Part shown: one piece after another, positions 1-12,812 of the stretch
Layout of the letters: each line of letters begins with the position of its first letter
Numbering within the stretch: position 1 is the first letter of the stretch
NCBI GenBank assembly: GCA_033297205.1
Contig: MU859067.1
Location: 124,001-188,000 of the forward strand
Source: Pseudoneurospora amorphoporcata
Lineage: Eukaryota; Ascomycota; Sordariomycetes; Sordariales; Sordariaceae
DNA length: 64,000 bases
Direction: 5' to 3'
Translations under genes and position numbers: made by a program
The notes under the pieces: model-generated
Told to the model about the DNA's origin: nothing
Database searches by the model: none
Seen by the model: only the letters and a program-made list of their open reading frames with translations

Positions 1-126
1 TAGTCCATCGTGATGTCATCTGAAAATAACCAGTAGTCGTCATTCGGTTATAACTAGAACGCTTCGGAATAAAAGTCGCCCGAGCCCGGCTACGTCTCTT
101 CATTCATCTCCGTACTTAACCTCAAA

Positions 127-430
127 GATATCTCCCCATAAATCACATCTACAAAACTTCACATCTATTGCATACAGGGAGTTGTTCATCAAAGGTAAAA
201 GGTAAAACACCGTGCTTCATCCTAGTCACGCTCCCTTTATCATTAGCGGCATTCTGTACTGCCTCTTTGTCAGAAGACACCGGGATGTCTCCCTACTACA
301 TACCTTTATTCGTTCTTCCGCGTAGGCGACATCAAGGTATCTCTCAAAATCATGAGATAAAAATACTTCATATCTACCCCTTTCGCAATCGCTTGGAAGT
401 AAACACCGTGTCTCATCGCTAGTGCCCATC
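127..430. repeat. Degenerate direct duplication, about 200-bp offset
   Basis: The 10-mer AAACACCGTG occurs at 205-214 and again at 401-410, each followed by a similar CTTCATCCTAGT / TCTCATCGCTAGT stretch. Upstream of each lies ACTTCACATCT (156-166) or ACTTCATATCT (365-375). The offset is 196 to 209 bp, so this looks like an old tandem duplication with indels. It carries no coding signal. Confidence 0.4.
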
Positions 431-695
431 AACTCCCGTCGTTGCCTAGAGGTAGGTACGTTCGTTAACTGATAAAAGACTTTCCGTAAAGGAGACAACC
501 CGACTGGTCCATCACACACGCCACAGAGACTGTTCGGCCGTAACCCGTTCGGACAGCCATAAATGAACTTGTCACATCAGAACCAACTGCTATTCCCCCG
601 ATGCTCTTTCACACCGTCCAGGATGTATTCGCGTCCCAATGCTTTTTGCAATCCTTCATCGTCGTTGAAGAAGGAAATGTAATACTACCGATAAA

Positions 696-709
696 GGGGG
701 GGGGGGGGG
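696..709. repeat. Poly-G run, 14 nt
   Basis: An uninterrupted run of 14 G lies in gene-free DNA. It is a mononucleotide microsatellite with no coding context. Confidence 0.8.
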
Positions 710-2680
710 TTTTGAAGGTACGCTAAACGGGCAATTTTCAACGGCGATCTTCCCTTCAGTTTAGTTCAGTTCACTTTACACTACTTCACTTGTACTTCCA
801 CTGTCCCGCCTGCATGTGTACACTAGTGTACTGTGATATGCTCAACCGCGTCTGGGTCCGGGTCAACCGGAAGTTCGGAAAGACATGGACGGGATTTGAC
901 TGGATTTTGTAGGAGATAGGTACTGTACCTCACTCCATGGCTTTTGTCTCGCCTTGCGGTTTTCCCATCCTCTTGGAGTGCGCCATCGCGCCATCATTTC
1001 ATCACATTCTATTCCATCACGTTTGTCGATATTGACGTCGTCGATCTGGACATCGACCGGTCTGGAGGTACGTGGTGTTTCCGATTCCAACCAAGTCGAG
1101 GATTTTACACATTTCCCTTTCTAGTCGGTACTTACATTTTCAACTTTGTACAGATTGATGGATGAAGACCCAGGCGGGAGAGGATCCTCTGGTGATCAAC
1201 CTCAAAATACCACGTCGATCGGATATTAAAAGTAGTCGGTAGGCAGATGGGACAGACACTGTGTGTAACTGATTGACAGTTCCAAAATTACCTTACCGAC
1301 AGTACTCACCACACCCCCTTCAGTTCCTTCCCTGGCCAGAGGCCCGTCACAGTAGTGTAGAACACTGATATTCTCGGAGGAATGTGGGGGTGACAGTGGC
1401 ACTTCCTTTCTTTCTTTGAATCGTTGCTCGCTGTTGATGATGATGGAGTTAATACTCGATAAATTCGATCCTGTCGAGAGAGGACCAATCCTTCGGAAAC
1501 GTACAGTGTAAACTGGTGCCGCACCTCCGTTTTGGTGATGGTGATGATTTGATAATGTGCTCCATGTCTGGTTCGCCCTGTCCCCGGTAGGTAGGTAGTA
1601 TCACAGATCTTACGCGTCACCCGCGTCGTCGTCGACGGCGGCGGCGGCGTCGAAGTCTCGATGCCCGAGGGGTATGAGAAAAGGAAAGAAAATGGTACGA
1701 TTTCCGTACTCGTCTGGGCTGAAACGCCCTCTGGGACCCCAAGCGAAGCTTGAGGTCTGGTGCACGGATTCGCGAAAAAAATTAGGTACATGACCGACCC
1801 TGCAATTTGTTAGCAAATCAATGTACCACCGTTTTTTTTTGCATACTCACCATAAGCAATTTGACTTACACGACCGTGTGAATCCATCACGAACCACCAA
1901 ATACCAATCTGGGAGCGTTGGTATTGGTATAAAATAATGCAAATGATATAATTAGTGTAAATTATAACTGGGCAGACGCTCACCGCCTTCTAACGTATAC
2001 GTGCGAGATTCAAAACACCATGCCAGAAAGTGGTGATGTTGTGGAGGAGAATATCGGCCCTACTTTATTAAATTGCTAGTCTAATACATGGATGTTTACC
2101 AGGTTGAACGATATTATATGCATGAATGCACGATTTTCCAAAAAAATGATGTGACATGGTTACACGGCTAATTTGTATGGGCGGGGAAGTACCGCAATTT
2201 TCGCGAATCCATGCACCTGGCACAGGGTCAGACTGAGGCGTTTCTAGCCCTGACGAGTATCCCACTCCCACTTTCCCCGTCCATTCGGCATGCAAAATCC
2301 TTGGTGGACCTGGCGAATACGCCTACCTCACTTCTAAACCTTTAATACGGTACGGTACTGTACCCCTAACCTGACCTGGTCAGTACCTGTGGACAGAAAT
2401 AAATACCTAGTAAGCATTCCTTTTTTTCCGGCCTCTCGGGCGGTCGGACCGTTGAACATTTGCTATGTCTCTGGGGTCCTGGTCTTTGGTGACATCCGAA
2501 CTGTAGCGGTGAAGCTACGCAGGGCAAGTGATTTGCATATGATCTTTGGCATGCAGTGGTACGATGGCTGTTTCGGCTCGGAAGGAGCCTTGTAATGGAG
2601 CGATGCTTTGGGAATCCAGCGAAGTCCATATGAATACCTAACGTACAGTACTTAGACACAATTCTCGGAAAGCAAGGGAG

Positions 2681-3364
2681 TACAGTAATGATCCCTGCAG
2701 TTGCTAACCCCCCCTTTTGCTAAAACCCCCCCTTTTGCTAAGGATTTGGGCTGCCCGCATTCCCTCTAGTGGTAAGGACTGCTAACTGCAATTTGCAACG
2801 CTTAAAGCCGGATTTGCAAAAGTAGGGGTCCAATTTTGGTGGGCGTGAACACTTATACCCATCTACCGGGGGACTGTGACCCACTATTTTAGACCTTAGC
2901 CTATCGCTCAATAGTTACATATCAGCCCATGTAGGTTTGTTAGTCTGGTTCTTGTCCCATATTTTCTTACAAGGGGGTTTGCAAGGCAGGACAGGTCTAT
3001 CTACGCTATCTAATTGGCTAAAGTCGCTTGATCTCAAGGTGAGAAAGGGTTGACAGACGGCCGTACACAAATCTCTTATTCTGGCACACGACCGCCAGAA
3101 TCACCCAGAATCAGACCTCCTTACCCTCTGTAATAGGTAAAGTTAGAGGGCATTCACAGCGCACTTGCAGGGCATTTGCAGGGCATTTGCAGCGGCCTGC
3201 CCTGTCGAAAACCCCATATGTACCGAGCTAACGAACCTACCAGGGCTCAAGTGTAGAGGGTCCTTTTCTGGTTTGTGCACTGGTACCTCCTTTTACAAAA
3301 CCCCCCCTTTTGCTAAAAATTTCGCCTGCCGGAATTATTTGCAAAAGCAGGGATCTTTACTGTA
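2681..3364. mobile_element. MITE-like DNA element, Tc1/mariner-type ends
   Basis: The left end (2681-2698) reads TACAGTAATGATCCCTGC. The right end (3347-3364), read on the minus strand, is TACAGTAAAGATCCCTGC, 17 of 18 identical. Similarity continues inward as GTTGCTAA versus TTTGCAAA. Ends that begin CAGT and sit inside TA dinucleotides are typical of Tc1/mariner/pogo elements, which duplicate a TA target. The roughly 680-bp interior has no transposase-sized frame, so it would be a non-autonomous element or a relic. It holds further copies of the subterminal sequence (near 2707-2740, 2810-2830 and 3301-3320). Classification by termini alone is an inference. Confidence 0.65.
3160..3198. repeat. 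Short tandem repeat, unit about 13 bp
   Basis: Three imperfect copies of a GCAGGGCAYTT-type unit (CACTTGCAGGGCA, TTTGCAGGGCA, TTTGCAGCGG) stand in a row inside the MITE-like element. They may have arisen by slippage within the element. Confidence 0.5.
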
Positions 3365-6300
3365 TTAAAAGGTAGCAATCCCTATTCATGCCTCCCGCAC
3401 AGTTGGGGAGGTGCAAGGGGCAAGGGCAAGGGGGATTCACAGGACAGGACAGGGCAAGTAGGGCAACCGACCGAACCGAACCGACAACCCTTGTTGAGGT
3501 CACGGTCTCGATCGCCCAGAAGCTCATCAATGGATGGCCAACCACCGGCTGAAAGTGGGAGAAAGTGGAATTGAGGGGTTATGATGAAGCAATGTGAATT
3601 CTTGGGGCAGATAAAACACGGTTCCAATGAGCGCCCTGGTTCAAACACGGTTGAAAAGGAGAAAAAGAAAGGAATGACATGGGGTGAAGTAAAGTGAGAC
3701 AGGAAGACGTTACGCTATCAACGGCACCTAGCGTAGCGAACGAGTGCTAGACGAGTAGATCGTTAGGGGGGTTTGAACGACGAGCAACTCTCGATAAACA
3801 GATTGACACGGAGAATAGCACCAAGAAAAGAAAAATACAAGAAAAAAGAAACAAAGCTATCGATGGACCAAAACGGGGTACGAGCACAAGGATGTGTTTG
3901 ACGCTCGTCGTTGTGACTGGTAGGCTTCTATCACCCCAACCTACTATGGTCATAAGTATATGGGCAAGTTAAACCCGTGGAGCAGGTCGCTGGTGATCTC
4001 TGGCACTCAAGTGGCCATACAGAGCCACGAAGCTCTGCTTGTACTGGCTCGTGCACGGTACCTGACAGGGAGGTAAAACTTATGCTCGCAACCGCAGTAT
4101 AGTCAACCTTTGCTATATGGTAACAATAACCAGTCGAAGAGGAGCCCATTCGTATTCCAAATTTACACTGTACCTCTGAGCTATTGGCCGTTTACTGTGT
4201 GATGAGACGACGGGAGCAGCTAAGCAGGTTAGGGTTCCTTACTTACCTTGTCTTTCCCACGTTGGTCTGGCAAGGCTTCATAGGATATCAGTGACCCGAA
4301 GATTGGATGTCTAGGTCTATCATCTAAAGGGGACTGGCTGCCTTTGTATTGGCCTCTTCTGGTCAGACTTGTTCTTTCTGGCAGCACTGCTTCGAAACAC
4401 AGACCATACTGGTATCGACCATGCATCACAAAACTGCTGGAAAAATCAAGATAACCGTCTTGGTGGCCTTTTGCGGGCAGGGAGACTTGAACGCGGTACT
4501 GTAGTAGGTATCATGGCTGTCCCGGAGTATCTCTCGGGGCGATCACACGTAGCAAACGCCCACTTGTTCCGAGATGAACCAGCATAAATGCTGATACCGA
4601 GCGTAGATCACGGTTGGTTCTCAACGAGACCGTTATTGACGTTGATGGGGCTTGAATTCATTTCAGTCTGTTTCCTTGCCCAAAAGGTACCCTGTGGCTG
4701 CTCGACTTCATGACCCTGTGCGGGACGAGAAGCCGGTGACGCCTTGTCGAGGAAGAGTGAGGACGTTTGGAATTAGCATACAGGGTAATGCCGGCCCGAC
4801 ATAACTAGATTCAAATCCCCTAGTATCGTCTAGCTCGCTTCTAGTTTGTATCGGAGAGGGTCATCGTGTACCGTAAAGCCGATATCATGAAATAGGCGGG
4901 CCGAATCTCCACAGACACCGTCCGGAAAGTGGGTGTCTCGAGGGGAATTCGAGGGGACGAACACCTTCCCACCTGCAATTTGACAAGGCCGGTCTAGCAG
5001 TCTGGTCAATATTGCCGACAGACAACTGTGGCGTCCCGTTGGCAAGCGGGGATTCGGTATGGGGGTGGGAGAGAGACTATCCACCCATCTCGATGTTTGC
5101 TCTTGGTTGCGGCATAGGGCCTTGGATGTGTCTCTTTGCATGCTTTCATTGACACCTCACGCATGTTGTCGGTTTAGAAGCAGGTGATCAACGTCGGGGA
5201 AAGGCCTTAGCCGCAACGTGCCTCATCGTCCGGTATAGTTACGGCGTTATAGTGTTGAAAGACGTCCGAGACTGAGGATAATTGGATATTTGCTTTGTCA
5301 AGTGAGCATATTTTTCTCCTATTGACCCCGTACTGTATGTGTACCCTTAAGTTATCCTCTTCCATGCTCGGATTACTAAAAGGCCAAGAAGTCTACGTCC
5401 ATCAGGATGTGTTAAGAGAAAACAGAGTCGGTCGCGGCAGCGCATGCCCAATGACTGGCCAACACAATCGATTGGTCTTGCTCTAGATGTAGCTTTAACA
5501 GCAGAACTCGCTTGAGCAGACCACTGGATAGCAGACATCGTGGCTGTAAGCGTGAATACATCACTACAAAGCCACACAATCCTCCATGGCCGAAGCAAAG
5601 AGGAAGGGAACTCACTTTCTTAAGCATGTGCTCCTAAGAGCTAAATGTTGTGCTCGAACAGCCTAGCACACAGACCACACACTTGATCCCCGCGAAATCA
5701 ATTGTTCCCAGAGTCGACTGGCGACGGTAATGCCCAAGGGGAAGAGCTGGCGAATCTGAACAATGCGGCCACTGGTCTAGACCAAAGGGACCCAGCATAT
5801 GGAGGATAGATGGACTTCTCGTGGATTTGATCGGCAGACTTCTTGGGAAAAGCTTTATTCGTCGGCGGTTGTGCGGCAAAGTACGCAACAACAGGCATGC
5901 AGTAATACCTGTGCAGGTATTCGCTTCTTGCGACCATAACTTTCTCAGTGAGAGAAAAACGGAACGGCGTGGGACAGCCCTGTTTCGACGTGGGTTTTAC
6001 GTCGCTCGGGTAGTGTCATCTAGTACCCTGGTGAAAAACAAGCAGGCTGGCCGACAACATTGACCCGTCAATTCAGGTTCCATGTAACAAGCTGTCACGA
6101 CTCTGGACACCAGAGCAAACCTATATCCAAATGAACCAACGAAGATACGACCACGAAGCCGTATGCGAAAGACGGGGTTACTAGATTGACAGATGAAGGT
6201 CAATGTACCCTCATCATCCATACTGCCACGATCATATGAATAAAACAATGCCTCCACCGTTACGACCTTTGGGCAGACTACCGACCAAGATTAAATTGTT

Positions 6301-9300
6301 AAGCTACAAAACAGGTTATACCGCCGTTGGTCAGGAAGATGTTGGACATTACCGGCGTTGGTAGGTGATTATGCGAGGCGTCAACGGAAACTAGGGACAC
6401 ACAGCTTGGGCAGCAGTGAAACTTGATACATACCGGTTCCTCTTACAAGATTTGGTTTTACTCAAACCAATCCCATCACTGGATCGTTCCCGTCCCGAGA
6501 CACCTTGCGACCCACATCAGCTCACCAGCACATTGGTCGGAAGCTAGTTATACCCGGCGCTATACCTGTTGAGCAAAACCAAATCGAGTGAGAGGATGCG
6601 GTATTGGTGATAAGGTACTGGGATCCGCCGAGAATCTGATAATGGGATGTGTTTGGAGAATAAGTAATTGAAGAAAGTGGCCACTCGGCCGACCCAGTAG
6701 CCCCAGCTGTTAGTATTCGTCCACCCCATCCATATCAACTATGGAGGACTCGCCAGTTTTGGGCAAAGCCCCGGCAATGATTTCATTTGTATATGAGTGT
6801 GGTTGCGCTGCATGCCCGCGCAGATGTTCTCTTAACTCATGATCGACGAGCTACTCCGGAAACGCGTGATAAAGAGTAACATAATCTTGCAGAGCAGGAA
6901 GAAAGAAGCTTCGTTGGCTGGGTCGGGTAGACCCCACCTGTGCTGATCGACGGATCGCTGACCGGTATGTTGGTGAAGTTGAGTATGTGCTCGACATAAT
7001 AGATGCCACTGGATTGACCTTGGCAGACGGTGGATTCACTCTGCCTTCCCAAGCCGGTGGGGATGAAATCGACCTATACGTTTCTCGCTCTCTCAAGCAA
7101 GTATCGTCAGTATACCAGTCGCCTGAATGATTGCATCTTTTTGGTCCTCGGAAGGGCGATGGATAGGGCGGAATGTCGGAGTGTCCCTCGGACAGCTAGC
7201 TCCTTGTGGTTTTTTAGCGACGCCCAAAATTGTGGTTTTGATGTCGCTTGTCGTGTTCGAGGCTGGCTGGCGCTCAGATGTATTGCACAACCACAAAATA
7301 CCATTCGCTGGTACACCAACTCACCAGGACGTAGTAGTAATATCGCTGTGCAATATGGTGCCTCGGTGCCCAGAGTCAAATCTCAATCGGTGGTGATGCA
7401 GTCAATGTGCTGCTACCATGGTGAGACCCATGATGTACGCATGTATAAGATTCCGAAAGAGGAAGCTGTTTAAGAAAGCGACTTGACTGACGGGATGCGA
7501 GGGAAACGTGCAATGGGCATGGCATATTTCCCGAGGCAACCAATGCAACCTTGGTCCAAAACGTCCAAAACGCTCGCCGATCACGCTGGTCTATCCAACG
7601 TCTGTGGTTCTCGAAGCCACCCTCTCTTCTTGTTGGCCTAAGCGAGCATGCGCTAACGCCAGCGCCACGCTGATCGCCACACGTATCCGTCTAGTGGGAC
7701 GCCGGTATTAGGGGCAAGGATTGCAGCGCCTTGCGATCAACGAAAGGACACATTGGTCAAGTATCGTCGTCATGCTGAACGAGAGTGACGTTGGGCTGGG
7801 CAAAGCTCGAGATACCTGTAGGATTGGGATGCCATTGTTCGCACCTCAAGGTGGGTACGTACTACAACTTGGATGGTCGAGCTGGTGACAGAGGTCAGCG
7901 ACAAAACACTTTCCATGTCCTGGTCAAGGAATCAACAGTTGCCCACCTTTGCCCGGACAGCTCGCGGTACTTACGTAGATGTATGTGCCTACCTGGAGCC
8001 TTGCAGGGCACCGTTCCGACAAATAATGCCTATGATATAGGGGTGTCAATAAAAAGAGTGCCCGAAGTATCACCGCTCCTGGCCATTGAGAGGCCGTACC
8101 GCCAAATCTTGGACTATAATGATTCGTTTGACCGGCTGTGGCGAGAAGAGGCACAGGCACCTCATTGAGCCGAAAAAGGAAGACGAAAGAAACTAAAACT
8201 AGTTCGATTCAGAAATTTCCTGGACAACGAACCAGAGTGCTGAAATGTTTTATGTCGTGACTGCCGTTCCAACCTCATTCGCCTGCTAAGCCTGCCTGCA
8301 AAACACGGCATGGGACTGGGGAAGGAAACAACAAGACGATAGATATCCTCGACTTGCATACCTCTATCTCCTTTGTTAAGCGGACACGTACCTTATCAAC
8401 GTCGGGTCGTTCTTATAACCTCCTTCTCGTGTCCGATCTCTCTTGTGCCCGACGAGAGCGAGCACCAACTCCCTTTGTATCGTTTCCGGTCAGCGTTGGT
8501 ACTTGGTATCCTGCCATCTTATGAAGCGATCGAAATCGTGTCGCCCGGTAAAACGGCTTAATATGTCGATGTCATTGCCGCCAATGCCGTACTGAGATCA
8601 TGGAAGGTCCACGATTATGGGATCGGTCGGGTACTCGGGTTCAGCCGCCGTAGCCGCCGTCGACGGGCCGTCTGATAGGACCCTCGGCGTGCCTGGTTGT
8701 GCTTGGCGTCCGGTTCTTCGGCCCATGATGTAAACCACGGCCGGGCCGGCGTATGGGAGGGACTCCACTGCTCAGGCCGGCAGATCAGTGCCTGGGTCCT
8801 GAAAATCCTCCGAGTCCGGCCCGGGCGAGGGGCTATCGTAGCGAATCGTAACGGGACTGTGAAGGGCCTCCTTAGCTGGCTCGGCTGGTCAGGACCCAGG
8901 GTGGTCTAGCTCCGTCCTAAGCTCCGCGTGTGGATGCAGGAATGATTCCATCGTGCATTGCCCAAGAGTCCAGTGATCTGGACGGGCCAGGTACAAGGCA
9001 AAGATCCAGACGGCCTTGCACGGGTGCGCGGTATCGATGATCGATGAGGAAGCCCGAGTGTCAACCAAAGTGTGTAGGCGGGAGGTATTTGGCAATTTCA
9101 CACTGTCGCGTCGCCGTCGCAATAGCTGGCTCGCGAGCGGTTTCAAGGCCGGTGTTTTGCCCCATTGGAGAAAAATCAGGCCATAATTACAATTGTCAGC
9201 AAGCTAAGGTGGGATGCAAGCGATGGAACTTGGAAGGAATGGCGAGGTGGCCCAAGCGCTGACAAGCCTTCCGTCACCAGAAAGGGAAGGAGCGAGGGAA

Positions 9301-9404
9301 AAGGGCGTGGATGGTTGGCTGACAGAACATTTGGTAAAACTGGGGACCGTTCTTTGATTGGCACTCCCGCTCACAGTCACAGCAGGCTTCAAACGCGGGC
9401 AGGC

Positions 9405-9594
9405 TTCCACTTCCATCATCTTTTCCCCTCAGCTTTTTCTTCCACTTCCCGTTGGCCTTGTTGTTGTCGTCACCTCGCTCGCTTCCCGTCGTTCGCGCTG
9501 TCTCTGATCGCCATGTCTGATCCTCCACATCCACCACCTCCAGGTCGCTTTAGACTGGGCATCCCGAGCTCGTGGTGCCAGTGTCTCGTGTAGC
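9405..9594 (+). promoter_or_regulatory. Pyrimidine-rich, promoter-like block with a 25-codon frame
   Basis: From 9405 to about 9505 the plus strand is strongly C/T-rich (runs such as TTTTCCCCTCAGCTTTTTC), like many fungal transcription start regions. It is followed by ATG at 9512 in good context (CGCCATGTC) that opens a frame of only 26 codons ending near 9593. It could start a long leader or a noncoding RNA running toward the zinc-finger gene. Confidence 0.25.
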
Positions 9595-12378
9595 GCTGTA
9601 CGCTTATGACACCGCGTAGTGTTCAGACGATTGGTTCCCTGTATGCACGGCTTATCGCGAGACAATGGAGATTCAGATCAATATGAGATGATGGGTGGAT
9701 GCTAAACCGTCCGGCCATCCGGATGACCTCATGCCGGCCTACCTTCGTAAGGCTGCAGCTGCCAGGTCCTCCGAGTCTGCCATGGCTACACAGAAGATGT
9801 CACCGGGCCGCCAACCATCCCGTCAGGTCTCTCTTCTGGTACGCCTGGGCTGTTGGAGCAACCTCAAAGGCAAGGTACTCGCATCGACGTCTATCACGCC
9901 CGTGGGAGTCGCATAGCAGTGGCACAGGCGCGGGGGATAGGGCCAAATTGATGTCGGTGACAAGACTGCCAGAAGCCTTCTTCGGAACGCCAGCCCGCCA
10001 TCAATCGTCTTGCAACAAACTGCCCTACACCGGACCGTGGCGTGCCACGGGTGTGCTTACAGCGATTGGTGACCCGCCGCTGTCTCGACGCCAAAGCCTG
10101 AGGAAGAGGAGAGCAAGTCATTGCTGCACCCAGGCCTCTTCCACTGCCGCTGGAAACACCCCCTGCTCAACACCAAACACAAGACCAGACAGGCTGTCCA
10201 CTTTCCGTCGCATTCCCAGTCATCACGACTCGCTTCTACCGTCGATCACGGACCCCTAAACCCCAAACCCCCATGTAAGTACCAATCTCGTACCCCAGAC
10301 AAAGCCACCCTGTCTGGACTGCCCTGACCGACTCCCATGTAGTGTATGTAGCGTCCCACTGATGTACCCGAACGACGTACACAGTATCATATTGTTTCCC
10401 AAAGCAACCTTGCCCTCCGGACTTACACAACCGACGATCGCTGGAGATTAACTTCGTTTCTGGAAAGCGCCCGAGGTGCTTTCTCCAGAAACCGCCTAAG
10501 GATGATATCAATATAGCTTCGCTTCTCCCCACAGTATATGACATCGATAGGCGTGACGAATCGACCCAAAACACAAGGCTGTATACTCGAGAAGACGAGA
10601 ACCGCTGTCACGAAGCTACCGGCAACCAGTGAGAGCGTTCTCAAACTGTAGGCTGTAAAATACCACATTGGTATGTACAATATCGTCCCTGTGATATATA
10701 CGTGGGATGTTCGGTACTGATATTGTGGCATTTCGTGTAGGACTCCGTACTGTGGTTTTGATTCTTTGGCTATGCAACTTTGCAAGCGACGGTAACCGTG
10801 CCATTGGCCCCGGCAGTCACGGTAATGACCGAAACGGGACCCTTTAATGGGATCATTGCGAGCGACCGTTGCTCCACAGCGATCTGAGGATGTCACCGAT
10901 TCCTGCGCTGCTGAGACTGTTCCGGTTTTTGGATCGCCGCCGAACTGGGTAGAGGTACGTAACCTTTCAACGACCCGCGTAACGTGTGCACCCTCCAGTT
11001 GGACAGAGGATCGGCGCTTCTATTCCAAGATTCGCATGGCCCTCACGTGCAGCAATTTCTTCTCGATTATTGAGGACGCTTGCCAGGACTGCATGGCGTC
11101 GCCTGGACCTCAAGAGATATGTCACTTTGCTGAGTCTATTGGTTGTTGATCGAGTACGGCCTGCAGAGCAGCATCAGTGTGGACGCCGTACGCTAGTGTA
11201 CGTACACCAACTTTGCGAGGTGAGGCAGGGCATCTGCTTCCACGTCGTAGGTGAGGAATATCAGGTAGTTTGTGCCGTAGCCCACATCCAAGGAGCTGCT
11301 ATATAAGGTATGAAATTCCATTCAAGCCCCCTGAATTGATGAGATATCCTCTTCTGAACAGGGACACGAGCCATGTTAACCTTAAAAAGCGGTTTTTGTT
11401 TCGAAAGGCCGTTTGACAGGGCGGGAAGATGGGTACGGCATAAAATATGTCGACAATCCGGTCACAGCAGAAGCCAAGCATGTTCCCGGAGACTGCACTC
11501 TTGAAAGCTGTGGTGGCTCGCCCACATCCGCATATCCATGCGGATGATCGGGCTTACAAGATGTCGGTGCTGCTTCTCGTCAAGTCTTGCCCATAGCTTC
11601 AGGGGTCCTCCAATTCCCAGACGCCCAGAGAGCGTTCGTGACAGCCAGGGGCTGATGGTGGACACAGACCAGCACTAAGAACGGGCATGTATCCTTTTTC
11701 AGTCAAGCGTCTCACGTCTATGCAAGCCCATCAAAACGGCAAGCTACACTGGCTTGAGTGGTACAAGGGATCCCCACTGTGGGAGGGCGATCCTTTCTGT
11801 TCCAACACATCACGAGTGTGGTGACCAGGCGGACCTCCGTCGAATTTGCGAGCCTGTATTTCTTCCCCAGGCGTATCTCTAAGAACTAGGACTCCTCCGC
11901 CTTGCGTATTTGGATACCCCTCGAGTTGGGGAGAGGTGGGTGTATCAGGATGATCATTTTCCTGCCGGCTTCTTAATTACATTAGAAACGTGGGGATCCC
12001 AGCTGTAAAATCAGGTTTGAGGAAGAACTGACTCGGCCAACTCGGGGTCCTTCACTGGCCTCAAGTCTCGACCGTTTTGGTTTCTGAAGATCGATCAACC
12101 TTGGCGAACTTACTCGACGTCTCAAACCCTCTTGCCCTTCACCCGTAGTGTACGCGGTCATAGCCTCAAGAAGATAGCAGCTCATTATACGGGTGACAGG
12201 TTATCCGTGTTTACAGATGACACGGCAGGGAGCCCAGGCACATGGTATCACTAAGGGCGACCCCGACGCAGCCGATGTCAGAGCTCACTTATAGTAGGAG
12301 CTGTTATTATGTCAGTACCTTTGCTGGACACTGCAGTCCCCATTACTAATTACTTAGGTACCAGGTACTTTGTATTTT

Positions 12379-12392
12379 ACGGTACGTACCGT
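12379..12392. repeat. Perfect 14-bp palindrome
   Basis: ACGGTACGTACCGT is its own reverse complement and lies about 620 bp before the start codon of the zinc-finger gene. A partial third half-site (ATGTACCGT) follows directly. It could bind a dimeric regulator, but there is no functional evidence. Confidence 0.4.
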
Positions 12393-12602
12393 ATGTACCG
12401 TCACCCGCTCCCGTCTTGTTGTTTCCATCCATCTGATCATGTAGTGTAGCCCTGAAAGCCGGTCCCTGGCCTGCAGATGGCACAGGTTGCTGCTGCACAG
12501 CACCACCCAAGGTTCAGTTCTATCGCTGGAAGGCCCAATCCCACCGCCCGGTAGACCCACACCATAATTTGTGACAACCTAACGATTGAATTGAACCCAC
12601 TG

Positions 12603-12812
12603 ATGGCCTTGGTCATCCGGGGATCAACCTGTAGGGGGGCACCGCATCATCCACCTCTTGTCTCCATGCCCTCGGGAGATCTAAATGGTACCATGTACAG
12701 GACAACCTTGTCCAACCCATTCACTGTCAACAAGCTTCCTTTGAATTTCGGCATACATAAGCTAGCCCCCCTCCTCTCACCTCCCTGCCCACTTCAAGCT
12801 TGGGGGGCTTGA
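12603..12812 (+). other. Upstream ORF, 69 codons, before the zinc-finger gene
   Basis: ATG at 12603 opens a 69-codon frame that ends at TGA 12810-12812, 197 nt before the main start codon. No family is recognised. If the transcript begins upstream of 12600 this frame would be translated first and would lower translation of the main ORF. Between its stop and 13010 there is no other ATG, which would also fit a start of transcription near 12815. Confidence 0.35.

Larger units (their letters stand above)
1..2680. other. Gene-free stretch at left edge
   Basis: No reading frame here is supported: the open frames are short, overlap on both strands, have no recognisable domain and no convincing splice partners. 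A degenerate direct duplication (127-430), a 14-nt G run (696-709) and an AT-rich patch near 1930-1975 are visible. TAGGTAC/GTACCTA words recur, as in the rest of the intergenic DNA of this window. Confidence 0.6.
3365..12599. other. Long gene-free stretch upstream of the zinc-finger gene
   Basis: More than 9 kb carries no gene I can support. The longest open frames (for example 7030-7473, 9699-10259 and 10423-10896) are mutually overlapping, have no family resemblance and lack paired splice signals. A pyrimidine-rich block at 9405-9530 resembles a fungal core promoter. A perfect palindrome lies at 12379-12392. The stretch may hold distal regulatory sequence or noncoding transcription units for the gene at 13010, which is inference. 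Confidence 0.55.

Noticed and set aside
3760..3785. GTTCAAACC-like word on the minus strand, resembling a tRNA T-loop
   Set aside because: The flanking five bases cannot pair and no anticodon or acceptor stem can be formed around it.
9699..10259. 186-codon plus-strand open frame in the gene desert
   Set aside because: Arg/Ser/Pro-rich composition, overlapping frames on both strands, no splice partners and no domain.
10423..10896. 157-codon minus-strand frame with a membrane-like hydrophobic stretch
   Set aside because: One hydrophobic segment is not enough. There is no signal peptide at the start, no promoter-like tract and no recognisable family.
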